Of a DNA stretch of 64,000 bases, positions 24,641 to 35,058 are shown piece after piece. The DNA is from CBDHGY01 sp965263325. GTDB taxonomy: Bacteria; Pseudomonadota; Alphaproteobacteria; Caulobacterales; Hyphomonadaceae. The stretch spans positions 1,488,001 to 1,552,000 of the forward strand of contig CBDHGY010000002.1 in the NCBI GenBank assembly GCA_965263325.1. The letters are read 5' to 3'. A model generated the notes under the pieces. That model saw nothing but the letters and a program-made list of their open reading frames with translations, did no database searches and was not told the origin of the DNA. The position numbers and the translations under genes are program-made. Each line of letters begins with the position of its first letter. Position 1 is the stretch's first letter.

Positions 24641-25960
24641 ATGGAACCTGTCATCATTATTGGATCATTGGCGCTCGATTGGGTGCATGTGGTTTTGATT
24701 ATTTCACTGTGTCTGATTTCAGCGGCAGCAATCTGGTTGCGCAGCGAAGCGCGTCAATCAAATGAAAAGCTCGCGCTCGAACTCGAAAATGAAGCCGAAA
24801 AGCGCGGCGAAGTTGAAATGGAACTCGGCCGGTTCGAGCAAAAGCTGGAGGCCGAGCAATCGCGCACCCGGGACGCAGAGTTAAAACTTGCGGCAGCAGA
24901 GGCCCGGCGCGAAGAAGACGAAAAGCGGTTCAATGAAATCGCGCACAATGCCGTGCGACAATCCCAAAGAGATTTTCTCGAACGCGCCGATGACCGCTTC
25001 AAACAAATGTACAAGCCGATTGGCGAGAATTTTGAAGCTTTCAAAAAGCGCGTTGATGCGATTGAGAAAGTGCGCACCGAAGACAAAACTGCCCTGCAGC
25101 AGCAGGTGAAGCATATTGCCGAAAGCTTGCAGCATAATTCGAAAGCGACCGCGCAGCTCGTTACGGCTTTATCAGCACCGAAAGGCGGCGGGCGTTGGGG
25201 AGAGATGACACTTCGAAATGTGATGGAGCAAGCCGGGCTTTCATCACACTGCGATTTCAATGAGCAGGTAAATGACCAGACCGAAACAGGTCGCCAGAGA
25301 CCGGACGCCGTTATCCATCTGCCAGGAGAGCGCCAGATTGTTGTCGACGCCAAAGTGTCAATTGAAGCTTATCTAAAAGCCTCAGACACGAGCGATCCTG
25401 CCGAACGGGCGGCCCTGTTGAAAACACACGCAGCAAATGTCCAGCGCCATGTGCGAGCGCTCGCCTCTAAGGCTTATCAAGCAAACCTCAGCGAGCGGGT
25501 AGACTTTGTCGCCATGTTCATTCCCGGCGAGAATTTTTTCGCAGCAGCGCTCGAACACGCACCGGGCTTGCTGGAAGATGCCTATTCCAAAGGTGTGATC
25601 GTAACGACGCCTTCAACGCTCATCGGACTTGCAAAAACAGTGTCCTATGTCTGGCGACAAGAGAAGATGGCGGAGAACGCCCGCGAAGCTGCTGCGCTCG
25701 GCGAGCAGCTGTATGATGCGTTGGTTACAATGACGAGCCATGTCGAGAAAATGGGCAAAGGCTTGAAAGGCGCCGTCAACGGCTACGATGCGTTTATTGG
25801 ATCTCTGCAACGAAACGTTTTGCCAAAAGCGCGGAAATTTGAGGAATTGGAAGTCGCCAAGCCGTCCAAAGCTATTCCTGTTATGGAAAAACTGGAGCAC
25901 GAGCCTCGCGCGCTGGAACTTGATCTACAACCGCAGAACAAAGCCGACGAAGCGGCTTGA
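24641..25960 (+). CDS. rmuC: DNA recombination protein RmuC
   Basis: A 439-aa protein with an N-terminal membrane segment (VHVVLIISLCLISAAAIWL), a long coiled coil (about 35-140) and a C-terminal nuclease-like RmuC domain (KGGGRWGEMTLRNVMEQAGL, IVVDAKVSIEAYLKA, FVAMFIPGENFFAAALE). The core is PD-(D/E)xK-like: VDAKVS carries the D-x-K. RmuC limits inversions at short inverted repeats in E. coli and related proteins act in phage defence. The perfect LexA box upstream indicates SOS control. The start at 24641 (MEPVIIIGSLALDW) has an AGGA site. Confidence 0.92.
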   Translation: MEPVIIIGSLALDWVHVVLIISLCLISAAAIWLRSEARQSNEKLALELENEAEKRGEVEMELGRFEQKLEAEQSRTRDAELKLAAAEARREEDEKRFNEIAHNAVRQSQRDFLERADDRFKQMYKPIGENFEAFKKRVDAIEKVRTEDKTALQQQVKHIAESLQHNSKATAQLVTALSAPKGGGRWGEMTLRNVMEQAGLSSHCDFNEQVNDQTETGRQRPDAVIHLPGERQIVVDAKVSIEAYLKASDTSDPAERAALLKTHAANVQRHVRALASKAYQANLSERVDFVAMFIPGENFFAAALEHAPGLLEDAYSKGVIVTTPSTLIGLAKTVSYVWRQEKMAENAREAAALGEQLYDALVTMTSHVEKMGKGLKGAVNGYDAFIGSLQRNVLPKARKFEELEVAKPSKAIPVMEKLEHEPRALELDLQPQNKADEAA

Positions 25961-26009
25961 ACCGCCCTTCCCCATTGACGTTTTGGCCAAGGCTTCATAC
26001 GTACTCGGA

Positions 26010-26537
26010 ATGGCTATTCGCGAAATAATTACCGTCCCAGACCCGCGTCTGAAGGAAGTCTCAAAGCCCGTCGAGGGCGGCGTGACAGATGAAATCCGCG
26101 CTCTCATGGATGACATGCTGGAGACAATGTATGATGCGCCGGGCATCGGTCTTGCGGCAATTCAAATTGGCGTCCCACTTCGTGTGATCGTAATGGATCT
26201 TGCCAAGGACGATGAGGAACCACAGCCAAGATATTTTGTGAACCCCGAAATTCTTCCGCTTACGGATGAAAAAGCGCCATATGAAGAAGGCTGCCTTTCT
26301 GTTCCGGACATATATGAAGAAGTCGAACGCCCAACCGAATGCCGCATTCGCTATCTGAATTATGATGGTGAAGAAGTTGAAGAAGTTGCAACCGAGCTGT
26401 ACGCGGTTTGCATTCAGCATGAAATGGATCATCTCGAAGGCGTGGTTTTCATCGACTATCTCTCTCGACTGAAACGGCAACGCGCGATCGATAAAGTCAA
26501 AAAAGCGAAACGCCAGAAAAGTGCTGACGCCGCATGA
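26010..26537 (+). CDS. def: Peptide deformylase
   Basis: A 175-aa metal enzyme that removes the formyl group from new proteins. The three motifs are intact: GIGLAAIQIG, EGCLSVP and QHEMDHLEG, giving the Cys and two His metal ligands and the catalytic Glu. The start at 26010 (MAIREIITVPDPRLKEVS) matches the family; a much longer open frame upstream lies within rmuC and is not used. The stop overlaps fmt by four bases (ATGA), so def, fmt and truA are one operon. Confidence 0.96.
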   Translation: MAIREIITVPDPRLKEVSKPVEGGVTDEIRALMDDMLETMYDAPGIGLAAIQIGVPLRVIVMDLAKDDEEPQPRYFVNPEILPLTDEKAPYEEGCLSVPDIYEEVERPTECRIRYLNYDGEEVEEVATELYAVCIQHEMDHLEGVVFIDYLSRLKRQRAIDKVKKAKRQKSADAA

Positions 26538-27481
26538 CGCCTTTGCGACTGGCCTTCATGGGCTCGCCGGATTTTGCTGTTCCCACATTCAAGACGCTGA
26601 TTGATGCGGGCCATGATATTTTGTGCACTTACTCACAACCTCCAAAACGTGCCGGGCGCGGCAAGAAGCTTCGCCCCACCCCCGTTCACACTTTCGCAGA
26701 GAAGCTGAACATCCCTGTTCGCACGCCAAAGTCTCTGAAGTCGGACGAAGAAAAAGCGAACTTTGCTGCGCTGGATTTAGACGCCGCCATTGTGGTCGCG
26801 TACGGATTGATTCTGCCTCAGGCAGTTCTCGATGCACCGCGGCTGGGGTGCATTAATCTTCACGGCTCATTGCTGCCACGCTGGCGCGGCGCAGCACCGA
26901 TCCAGCGCGCAATTATGGCAGGCGACACCGAGACCGGCGTGCAAGCCATGATGATGGAAGCCGGGCTCGACACTGGGCCCGTTCTGCTCACCGCAAAGAC
27001 ACCTATAACAGGCTCAGATACAGCGGGCAGCATACATGACCGGCTCGCGGCGCTCGGCGCAGAGCTGATGCCCCGCGCGCTAGCGGGTCTCGCCGATGGT
27101 TCACTTTCCGCAGAGCCCCAGAACGAAGACGGCATCACCTACGCAAACAAACTCGGCGCCGACGATCAGCGCATTAACTGGAGCGATGGTGCCCGAAGCA
27201 TTGATTGTCAGATCCGCGGCCTCTCTCCGTTTCCCGGAGCATTTTGTTACTGGCAACCCAGCGAAACTGATGAGCCAATTCGTCTCAAAATACTCATGAG
27301 CGAACTGCTCCGCGGCACCCCTCAGGAAACCCCTGGCAAAGTGCTGGGGAATGATCTCCGCGTCGCTTGCGGGGCTGGCACTATTCGCATCCTGAAATTA
27401 CAAAAACCCGGCGGCAAGCCCATGGAGGCCGAAGAGTTTCTGCGAGGCACGCCAATTCCTGAAGCCAGCGTTCTGACATGA
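26534..27481 (+). CDS. fmt: Methionyl-tRNA formyltransferase
   Basis: A 315-aa enzyme that formylates initiator Met-tRNA using 10-formyl-THF. The N-terminal Rossmann domain begins LRLAFMGSPDFAVPTF; the catalytic Asn-His region is GCINLHGSLLPRWRGAAPIQ, with the conserved Asp in the following GLDTGPVL segment. The C-terminal tRNA-binding domain contains INWSDGARSIDCQIRGLSPF. Overlaps of four bases with def and truA (ATGA both times) show tight coupling. Confidence 0.96.
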   Translation: MTPLRLAFMGSPDFAVPTFKTLIDAGHDILCTYSQPPKRAGRGKKLRPTPVHTFAEKLNIPVRTPKSLKSDEEKANFAALDLDAAIVVAYGLILPQAVLDAPRLGCINLHGSLLPRWRGAAPIQRAIMAGDTETGVQAMMMEAGLDTGPVLLTAKTPITGSDTAGSIHDRLAALGAELMPRALAGLADGSLSAEPQNEDGITYANKLGADDQRINWSDGARSIDCQIRGLSPFPGAFCYWQPSETDEPIRLKILMSELLRGTPQETPGKVLGNDLRVACGAGTIRILKLQKPGGKPMEAEEFLRGTPIPEASVLT

Positions 27482-28266
27482 AGCGCGTTCGACTTCTAAT
27501 CGAGTATGATGGAAGTCCATTTTTTGGATGGCAGCGACAACCGGACGTGCCAACCGTTCAAGGCGATCTGGAAAAGGCCGCATACGAACTGAACCACCAG
27601 GAGACGACGGTGCAAGGGGCTGGTAGAACAGACGCCGGTGTACATGCACGCGGACAAGTCGCGCATTTTGATCTTCTCCGCGATATCCCAGAGCACAAAG
27701 TCGCCGACGCCCTTAACGCGCATCTTCGCCCCGCCCCCATTGCCATCCTTGCAGCAAAATTTGTTGAAGACGATTTTCATGCCCGCTTCCATGCAACAAG
27801 CCGGCGCTACAGATACATCATTGACAATCGCCGCGCCGATCTTGCGCTTGACCGAGGACGCAGCTGGCGGGTTGGCTCACCGCTTGATCTCACCGCCATG
27901 CAAGCAGGTGCCAAACACCTTATCGGCCGCCACGATTTTACAACTTTTCGGGACACGCTTTGCCAGGCGGATAGCCCGGTGCGCACGCTTGGTTCAATTG
28001 ATATGTCCCGCGCAGGCGACCGAATAGAGTTGAAGTTCGGCGCGCGCTCATTCCTTCACAAACAGGTTCGTTCGATGACCGGTTCACTGGTGGAGGTCGG
28101 ACGAGGAAAATACCCCCCCAGCTGGATTGCAGAGATACTGGAAGCAAGAGATCGCACAGCCTGCGGCCCAGTCGCGCCGCCAGTCGGGCTTTACCTCGAA
28201 CATGTGCTTTATGAAAATGATCCGGCTGAGCAATATGCAAAGCCGGACCAGAATGAATTAGGCTAG
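27478..28266 (+). CDS. truA: tRNA pseudouridine synthase A
   Basis: A 262-aa enzyme that converts uridines 38-40 of tRNA anticodon stems to pseudouridine. The catalytic Asp is in GAGRTDAGVHARGQ. Other motifs are FHARFHATSRRYRY and FLHKQVRSMTGSLVEVGRGK. Start overlaps fmt by four bases. It ends five bases before the convergent M13 peptidase gene, with no terminator hairpin visible between them. Confidence 0.96.
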   Translation: MKRVRLLIEYDGSPFFGWQRQPDVPTVQGDLEKAAYELNHQETTVQGAGRTDAGVHARGQVAHFDLLRDIPEHKVADALNAHLRPAPIAILAAKFVEDDFHARFHATSRRYRYIIDNRRADLALDRGRSWRVGSPLDLTAMQAGAKHLIGRHDFTTFRDTLCQADSPVRTLGSIDMSRAGDRIELKFGARSFLHKQVRSMTGSLVEVGRGKYPPSWIAEILEARDRTACGPVAPPVGLYLEHVLYENDPAEQYAKPDQNELG

Positions 28267-28270
28267 ATTT

Positions 28271-30454
28271 CTACCAGATCCCAATGCGCTCTTCTGGAGG
28301 GAGGTACATCGCATCGCCCGGCTCAACACCAAAGGCTTCGTACCAGGCATCTAGATTTCGCACGACGCCGTTTACACGGTAGCGCGGCGGAGAGTGTGGG
28401 CTACCCCCTACGATTTGCTGTCGCAGCGCCTCGTCGCGGTACATGTTCCGCCAAACTTGCGCCCAGGCCAAGAAGAAGCGCTGGTCACCGGTTAGCCCGT
28501 TCAGCACTGGGGCCTCTTCGCCGTTCAGCGATAGTTTGTATGCGGTGTAAGCCATGGATAGTCCGCCAAGATCACCGATATTTTCGCCAAGCGAATTGTT
28601 TCCGTCGACACATACTTCAGGCTCTTCTTCAAATGGGCAGAACTGATCGTACTGCGCTGCAAGCGCCGATGTTCGCGCTTTGAAGTTCGCCTTGTCATCT
28701 GCCGTCCACCAGTCACGCAGCAGACCGGTACCGTCAGATTTTGACCCTTGATCGTCAAACCCGTGTCCCATTTCGTGGCCGATAACACCGCCGATCGCAC
28801 CGTAGTTCACAGCGGGATCAGCATCAGCATTAAAGAAAGGTGGCTGCAGGATTGCCGCTGGGAACACGATCTGATTTCGGTTTGGCGAGTAGTAAGCATT
28901 TACCTGCTGGGGCGTCATGAACCACTCTGTTCGATCGATCGGACCGCCAAGTTTTGAGAGCATGTCCTTATAGGCCCAGTCATTGATCGAAATACGATTT
29001 GCAAAAGCGCTTTCTTCGGTGATCGCCATACCTTCATAGGTTTCGAAATTCTCGGGATAGCCGATGAGCGGCTCGAACGCCGCAAGCTTCGCGCGCGCTT
29101 CGACTTTTGTGTCTTCTCCCATCCAATCGAGACCATCAAGGTTTTGTGCCATTGCAGTGCGAAGATTTCCGACCAGCTCGTCCATCGCAATTTTATGCTC
29201 TGGTGGGAAATGCCGATCAACATAAACTTTTCCAACCGCTTCGCCCAGTGATCCATTTATGGATCCGACAGCCCGCTTCCAACGATCACGTTGCTCTTCC
29301 TGCCCTCGCAGCGTTTTGCCGTAAAACTCGAATGTCGCTTCATCGAAAGCTTTTGGTAAAACAGAAGAATGATCTGAAAGGAAGTGCGCTGTCAGGTAAG
29401 CTTTCCAGCTCTCAAGCGGCGCACCTTGCATGGTTTCAAACTGCCCAGCAATGCCTTTGCCGAAAGTCGCTTGGTCCTCTTCATTAATACCTTCAGCGGC
29501 GAACTCTTCTGCTGTTGGCAAAACCTGACGAACGACGAATTCGCTCTCGCCAGACAGCCCGTACCCGTCGAGCAATACGCCCACAGGAAAACCTGCACCC
29601 ATTGATTTTAACTCGTCAACGCTGACAAGATTATATGTCAGATTGCGGTTACGACCGAGCGCCCGGTCCCAATGTGAACCTGCAAGTTCAGTTTCAATCG
29701 ACATTACTAGGCCCGCGGCAGCAGCAGGGTCTTCATATCCGGCCTGCTCAAGGAGTGTGGTCAAGTAATCGACATAAGCTTCTCGAATTTCCGACGTCTT
29801 TTCATCGGTATCGAAATAGTAGTCCTTGTTCGGCAGCCCGAGCCCGCCAGTGTTCATATAAAAAACGTATCGATCCGTTTGCTTGGAATCGATATCGACC
29901 CAACCACCAATCGGGGACGCAAAGCCAGGCGCAGCAAACACTTCAGCAAGATCTTCGCGCGTCTCAATCGCTGCAATGCGGTCAAGAAATGGTTGCGCAG
30001 GTGTAAGCCCGGCCGCCTCGATCGCTTCTTCATCCATATAGGCGTTAAAGTACGCGGCGACTTTTCCTTCGACCGTATCGGTGCTTGGTTTTTCAGCGGC
30101 AAGGTCTTCGATGATAAAACGCACGCGCTGTTCGGACTTTTCAGCAAGCAAAGAGAAAGACCCATAACGTGTGCGATCAGCTGGCATTTCAAACGAGTCC
30201 AGCCACGCCCCATTTCCATATTGGTAGAAATTATCGCCTGGCTTGATGGACGTATCCATCGCCGTTTGGTCGATTCCAAAGTCGCCCCAATAGTCACGCG
30301 CAGTCGTTTCGACGACACGCGCCTCAGTTTTCGGCGTCTCTCCTTCGACAGTGACGACTTCAGCCGCGGCGTCTTCCGCATCATTGCTCGCCGAACAGGC
30401 AGCGATTACCGCCAATGCGGACGCGCCCAGGAATAGTCTTTTCAGCATAATCAT
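28271..30454 (-). CDS. M13-family (neprilysin-like) metallopeptidase, lipoprotein
   Basis: A 727-aa zinc endopeptidase of the PepO/neprilysin family. The lipobox VIAAC (residues 16-20) predicts a lipoprotein; an acidic linker follows. The N-terminal M13 domain starts with DNFYQYGNGAWLDSFEMPAD. The catalytic domain has the HExxH motif (GGVIGHEMGHGFDDQG) and the third ligand in ENIGDLGG. The family C-terminal ending is CxW-like; here it is PPEERIGIW. It would cut peptides in the periplasm or at the cell surface. It is monocistronic and convergent with truA. Confidence 0.93.
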   Translation of the reverse strand: MIMLKRLFLGASALAVIAACSASNDAEDAAAEVVTVEGETPKTEARVVETTARDYWGDFGIDQTAMDTSIKPGDNFYQYGNGAWLDSFEMPADRTRYGSFSLLAEKSEQRVRFIIEDLAAEKPSTDTVEGKVAAYFNAYMDEEAIEAAGLTPAQPFLDRIAAIETREDLAEVFAAPGFASPIGGWVDIDSKQTDRYVFYMNTGGLGLPNKDYYFDTDEKTSEIREAYVDYLTTLLEQAGYEDPAAAAGLVMSIETELAGSHWDRALGRNRNLTYNLVSVDELKSMGAGFPVGVLLDGYGLSGESEFVVRQVLPTAEEFAAEGINEEDQATFGKGIAGQFETMQGAPLESWKAYLTAHFLSDHSSVLPKAFDEATFEFYGKTLRGQEEQRDRWKRAVGSINGSLGEAVGKVYVDRHFPPEHKIAMDELVGNLRTAMAQNLDGLDWMGEDTKVEARAKLAAFEPLIGYPENFETYEGMAITEESAFANRISINDWAYKDMLSKLGGPIDRTEWFMTPQQVNAYYSPNRNQIVFPAAILQPPFFNADADPAVNYGAIGGVIGHEMGHGFDDQGSKSDGTGLLRDWWTADDKANFKARTSALAAQYDQFCPFEEEPEVCVDGNNSLGENIGDLGGLSMAYTAYKLSLNGEEAPVLNGLTGDQRFFLAWAQVWRNMYRDEALRQQIVGGSPHSPPRYRVNGVVRNLDAWYEAFGVEPGDAMYLPPEERIGIW

Positions 30455-30537
30455 GCCTCCCTATTTTCGCTCTCACCTCTAACAAGACGAGATTTCATTG
30501 CCCACCAATAAGCGATTTGTTGATGCCTGCCAACGCG

Positions 30538-33500
30538 CTACTCCGCCGGCGCGTTAACACCATCCCAATTGGCGCTGTCCGGCTTCGATGAACCACCCCC
30601 ACCAAGCAATTCATTCGGAACTTCACCGGTATAAGTCTCACCGATGGATTGGCGCGGTTCGCCATTGTAAAGCCACTTGCAGAAACGACCGACTTCAACG
30701 CCGACCGCATACATCGCAGGCACAAGTAGCAAAGAAACGAACAGGGCAAATGCCACGGCGCAGCCCAGCGAGATTACCATTGGCTTCAGGAATTGCGCCT
30801 GCACGGAGCGTTCAGCGATAAGGGGCAGAACTCCAACGAAGGTCGTAACCGATGTGAGCAAGATCGGGCGGAAGCGAGAGACACCTGCATCAACAAGCGC
30901 TTGCACGGCCCCGGCCCCTTCGGACCGCCTTCGATTTACGAAGTCGACGAGCACCAAATTGTCATTGATCACAACGCCAGCTGCCGCAACGATCCCGAAG
31001 ATCGAGAACATCGCCATATCGACCCCGAATATCCAATGACCAAATACTGCGCCGCAATAGGCGAACGGCAACGCAGTCATCAGCAGGAAGGGTTGAACGT
31101 AGGAGGAGAACGCGATGGCGAGAAGAATATACATCGCACCGACCGCCGCCCCGCCAAGAAGCAGAAGCTCAGCGAAGAACTCTTGTTGCGCTTCGAATCC
31201 GCCTGCACTCGCGCGCTCGACGTCCGGGAACTGGCGCTCGAAGTCATCCCAGAAACCTGTCTCTTCCATCGCCTTCATAATCTCGCCGCGCCCACCATCA
31301 CCGCGAACTTCCGCTCTAACGGTGACGGAACGCATCCGGTTACGCCGCACGATACGATTGATGCCCGGGGCAAAATGGAATTCGGCTACCTGTTCGATTG
31401 GGATTTCCCGGCCATCAGGCGTCCGCACGCGCAGGTTCTCGATGCTGTCGAGGCTTTTCCGCGCTTCCTTAGGTAGGCGGACCATCACACGGACATCTTC
31501 ACCATCTCGAGGCAATCTTTGAACTTCTTCACCGAAATATGCCTGTCGAAGCTGGCGTGATACATCCGAGAGGGTGACGCCGAGCGCCTCTGCGCCAGGC
31601 CGCATCGATATCTGAATTTCATCAGCCGCCGACGACAAATTATCGCCGATATCGTAGGCCGATCCATACGTTGCCAAATGCGCCTTCACAAAGGCGGCCG
31701 CCTCGCGAAGCCGATCCAAATCAGATTCGTGATTGAGCGCAAAGCGAATACCGCTCTCTTCATCGTTCAGAGTAAAGTCAAATGTAACCTCTTCGGCGTC
31801 CTGAATAGGACCCATAATTTCACGGAACCGCGCAGAAACATCTCTTGTCTTAATCGTTTCAGGACGGCTTTCTGGAGCCACCATTCCAACCCACGCCTGA
31901 ATACGAGCATCTGTCGCAACGATAGACGATCCATCGATCAGTCCATCTTCCAATTCTGGATACCTGTCCTTCATCTCTTCGGTCAGCAACCCGACGCTAT
32001 CTTCCAGACGATCGCGTATTTGCATAGTACGGCTAAACGGTGTTCCGTCCGGCAGATCAATTGTGACCTGGATCAGATCACCCTCAATTTCGGGCATGAA
32101 TTTGAACGGAACAATTCCGAGACCCGCGACCTGAGTCGCTAGGAAAAAGAACGAAAAGAAGAACGCGACTGTCGCGTAACGGAACCTGATCGCGAGTTCG
32201 AGAAACGGCTTGTAAATATTGTTTGCAAACCAAACCAGACTGTCGGCAATCCGTCGCTGGAACCTTCCCAATATGCTGAGTTTCTGATTTTGCTGATGTT
32301 TCAGATGCTTCAAGTGCGCCGGCAAAATCAGCATACACTCAATGATCGAGAAGATCAGCGCGGCAACAACCACCAGAGAGATCTGCTGTGTGAATGAACG
32401 TGTCGGGCCTGTAATGAACAACCAGGGTGCGAATGCGATAATCGTAGTCAGAACGCCAAAGATAACAGGCTTCATAACCAGATGAGTGCCGACTATTGCA
32501 GCGTCCACGCCCTCGCGCCGGCCGCTCTCCACTTCCTTGTGAATATTCTCGCCGACGATAATCGCATCATCGACCACAACGCCGATTACGAGCAAAACAG
32601 CAAAGGTCGACAGGACGTTCCACGACACACCGAGATACGGCAGAAGCATGATCCCGCCCGCAAAGGCGGTGATAATCCCAATGGTCACCCAAAGCGCAAC
32701 GACCGGATGCAAGAACAGGATCAGCACGAGTAGCACGAGCGCCGCGCCAAGCATGGCTGAACTCGCGATAAGGTTCATCCGAGCTTTGAAGGTGACGGAG
32801 TCATCCCAGAGCATATCGATTTTCAGAGCCTCAGGCAGAATACCGTTATCCGGATTGTTTGCCTTTTCGATATAAGCCTTGATCGCATCTGTGTACTGAA
32901 CGATCTGCATCTTGTCCGGTGATGGAACCATGACAAATGCCGAGCGATCTTTATCGAAGGTGGCGTGTAGGTTCGCATCAATCGAGCCATCAATTACCTC
33001 CGCAACGTCCCCGACGCGAATGATCCCCTGATCCGTTGACTGGCGAATAATGATATTCTCAAATTGCGCCTCAGTGTCTGCGAGATTCCGAGAGGTGATT
33101 GAGACGTCACCTGTCGCCGATTCAATCCGCCCCCCAGATGAGTTTATGGATGACACCCGAATGGCGTTGGCGACATCAGAGAATGACAAACCATAACGGC
33201 GCAGAGCATCTTCGGAGACCTCTACTGAAACCTCCTCATCGAGCACAGCATTCACGACCGCAAGCTGGCCGCCCGTGATCGCTGCCACATCATCTCTGAC
33301 GCGTTTTGCCAGTCGTTTCATCGTGCGCGCATCGGTGTCGCCGTGCAGCACCATACCCATATACCAGTTGCGCTGCTCCCACCTTGTTACCTGCGGGCGG
33401 AAGGCCGCTTGGGGCAAGTTATTGATTTGATCGACGCGCAGTTTGATTTCGTCGAGAAACTCGATCATGTCGATGTCATCGCGGCCGCGAATATTGACGA

Positions 33501-33771
33501 CACCAAACCCTTCGTTGGCGATCGACGTAATCCGGTCCAGACCATCAATATCTGCTACAACCGCCTCAATTCGCGTAATAATTTGTTCTTCGACATCCTG
33601 CGGGGAAGCACCCTGCCACGTCACCGAAACCGATGCACCCGCAACCGGCACAACGGGGAACATTTTTTGTTCCATCCGATTGTAGCTAACGATACCGCCA
33701 ATAAAAGCGACGATCATCAAGAGATTTGCAGCAACCGAGTTGCGGGCAAACCAGGAAACTAAACCCTTCAT
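30538..33771 (-). CDS. RND efflux pump, inner-membrane permease
   Basis: A 1077-aa AcrB/MMPL-superfamily transporter with the usual two repeats of one membrane segment, a large periplasmic porter loop and five or six more segments. The proton-relay Asp pair is in VIGVVVDDAIIVGENIHKE. An acidic/proline C-terminal tail follows the last segment. It works with the adaptor and outer-membrane channel encoded upstream in the same operon to expel drugs or toxic compounds. The gene starts 51 bases after the adaptor stop. The substrate cannot be told. Confidence 0.94.
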   Translation of the reverse strand: MKGLVSWFARNSVAANLLMIVAFIGGIVSYNRMEQKMFPVVPVAGASVSVTWQGASPQDVEEQIITRIEAVVADIDGLDRITSIANEGFGVVNIRGRDDIDMIEFLDEIKLRVDQINNLPQAAFRPQVTRWEQRNWYMGMVLHGDTDARTMKRLAKRVRDDVAAITGGQLAVVNAVLDEEVSVEVSEDALRRYGLSFSDVANAIRVSSINSSGGRIESATGDVSITSRNLADTEAQFENIIIRQSTDQGIIRVGDVAEVIDGSIDANLHATFDKDRSAFVMVPSPDKMQIVQYTDAIKAYIEKANNPDNGILPEALKIDMLWDDSVTFKARMNLIASSAMLGAALVLLVLILFLHPVVALWVTIGIITAFAGGIMLLPYLGVSWNVLSTFAVLLVIGVVVDDAIIVGENIHKEVESGRREGVDAAIVGTHLVMKPVIFGVLTTIIAFAPWLFITGPTRSFTQQISLVVVAALIFSIIECMLILPAHLKHLKHQQNQKLSILGRFQRRIADSLVWFANNIYKPFLELAIRFRYATVAFFFSFFFLATQVAGLGIVPFKFMPEIEGDLIQVTIDLPDGTPFSRTMQIRDRLEDSVGLLTEEMKDRYPELEDGLIDGSSIVATDARIQAWVGMVAPESRPETIKTRDVSARFREIMGPIQDAEEVTFDFTLNDEESGIRFALNHESDLDRLREAAAFVKAHLATYGSAYDIGDNLSSAADEIQISMRPGAEALGVTLSDVSRQLRQAYFGEEVQRLPRDGEDVRVMVRLPKEARKSLDSIENLRVRTPDGREIPIEQVAEFHFAPGINRIVRRNRMRSVTVRAEVRGDGGRGEIMKAMEETGFWDDFERQFPDVERASAGGFEAQQEFFAELLLLGGAAVGAMYILLAIAFSSYVQPFLLMTALPFAYCGAVFGHWIFGVDMAMFSIFGIVAAAGVVINDNLVLVDFVNRRRSEGAGAVQALVDAGVSRFRPILLTSVTTFVGVLPLIAERSVQAQFLKPMVISLGCAVAFALFVSLLLVPAMYAVGVEVGRFCKWLYNGEPRQSIGETYTGEVPNELLGGGGSSKPDSANWDGVNAPAE

Positions 33772-33822
33772 TGTGTGCCACCTTCGCTGTCTGATTCACC
33801 TTTGGCGACAATCGCTGCATCA

Positions 33823-35058
33823 TCATTTATCCGCCTCGTCGTCATCCTTGGATGACTCGCGCGGCGGTGGAGCAATGAGTTCACCGTCTGGGGTTCTTTC
33901 ATAAACTTCCAAATTCATACCTTCGAACGCGGCCTGGATGGGCGAAACGATCACGAGCTCGCCAGATTCCAATCCATTCGAAACATAGACGCCGCTCGGA
34001 TCCGAATACACAACTTCAACGGGCCTGATTTCCAATGTGTGCTCTGCTGGCAATCCAACAAAGACGCGGTCGTCGCTTCGAAGGGCCGCTCTCGGAGCCT
34101 TGATGAGGCCCGGCAAATTATCACCCTTGATACTTGCTTCCACAAACAGACCCGGAGCCATCGGCGCGCCATTATCAGCGCCGACGCCATAAGGATCTCG
34201 CAGCTCGCCAATCGCGCTGATGAGACGCGTCTGCGAATTTACAGTCGCGCCCGTCCGAGTGATACGACCCGTCCAGTTGCGCTCTTGCCCGCCCACATTC
34301 CCGGTGAACACAACTTCGGGGCCAGGGTTTTGCCGCGTTTCGTTAAACGCAAGCGGCAGACCTAAACGGCCCAGCTCTTCATCTGTAATGGGAAGCGAGA
34401 CTTCTACAACATCGGTGTCAAAAATATTCCCGAGTGACTGACCAGGTGAAACGAATTGGCCAACATCACCCGACTGACTGAGCACGCGCCCAGCAAAAGG
34501 GGAATAAACCGCTGTTCGTTTTAGAGCGAGCTCTGCATCTTTCAGCTGCGCTTTTGCAGCCTCAAGAGACGCGCGCGCCTCTGCAAGTTGCGGCTCCCGG
34601 CGCGCCAGCGGAGTGGCGTTTTCAAGCCCAAGTTCTTCGAGATCCTGCAGAGCGATTTCCGCTTCAGCCTGCTCGCGAAGAAGACGTTGCTCGGCACTTG
34701 CGACACTCGACTGTGCACGCACAACGGCAAGCTCGTAATCGGCCGCCTCTAGCTGAATCAGGACTTGGCCTTTTCGAACAGCGCCGCCTTCAATGAAGTT
34801 CGGCGCAACATAGGACACGCGGCCAGAAATTTGCGGCGCAACAACAATCTGGCGGCGAGGACGAACCTCCCCCTGTACCTTCACAGTTATTTGCAAATCA
34901 GATGTCCAGGCGCGTTCAGCAAAAACGGTTAATCCCTTTGGATCGTCTTCTGCTTTCTCTGGCTTCGGAGCGATGCTTTGCAAGTAAGCGAGGACGCCAA
35001 ATATCGCGACGACCACGATGATAACTGGAGCGAGGAATGGGAGGGCTTTTTTGATCAT
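33823..35058 (-). CDS. RND efflux pump, periplasmic adaptor
   Basis: A 411-aa membrane-fusion protein with one N-terminal membrane anchor (FLAPVIIVVVAIFGVLAYL). It has the barrel-sandwich hybrid with VAPQISGRVSYVAPNFIEGG and YSPFAGRVLSQSGDVGQFV, a helical hairpin of about 70 residues between them, and beta-barrel and membrane-proximal domains. It links the inner-membrane permease with the outer-membrane channel. It overlaps the channel gene by four bases. The tail is short, charged and probably disordered (PPPRESSKDDDEADK). Confidence 0.93.
   Translation of the reverse strand: MIKKALPFLAPVIIVVVAIFGVLAYLQSIAPKPEKAEDDPKGLTVFAERAWTSDLQITVKVQGEVRPRRQIVVAPQISGRVSYVAPNFIEGGAVRKGQVLIQLEAADYELAVVRAQSSVASAEQRLLREQAEAEIALQDLEELGLENATPLARREPQLAEARASLEAAKAQLKDAELALKRTAVYSPFAGRVLSQSGDVGQFVSPGQSLGNIFDTDVVEVSLPITDEELGRLGLPLAFNETRQNPGPEVVFTGNVGGQERNWTGRITRTGATVNSQTRLISAIGELRDPYGVGADNGAPMAPGLFVEASIKGDNLPGLIKAPRAALRSDDRVFVGLPAEHTLEIRPVEVVYSDPSGVYVSNGLESGELVIVSPIQAAFEGMNLEVYERTPDGELIAPPPRESSKDDDEADK

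Noticed and set aside
25788..26009. Long upstream extension of peptide deformylase
   Set aside because: It overlaps the rmuC 3' end in another frame and lacks family sequence; the family N-terminus starts at ATG 26010.
30793..31476. 227-aa plus-strand frame
   Set aside because: It is antisense to the RND permease, which has full family motifs; the frame has shadow-like composition and no ribosome site.
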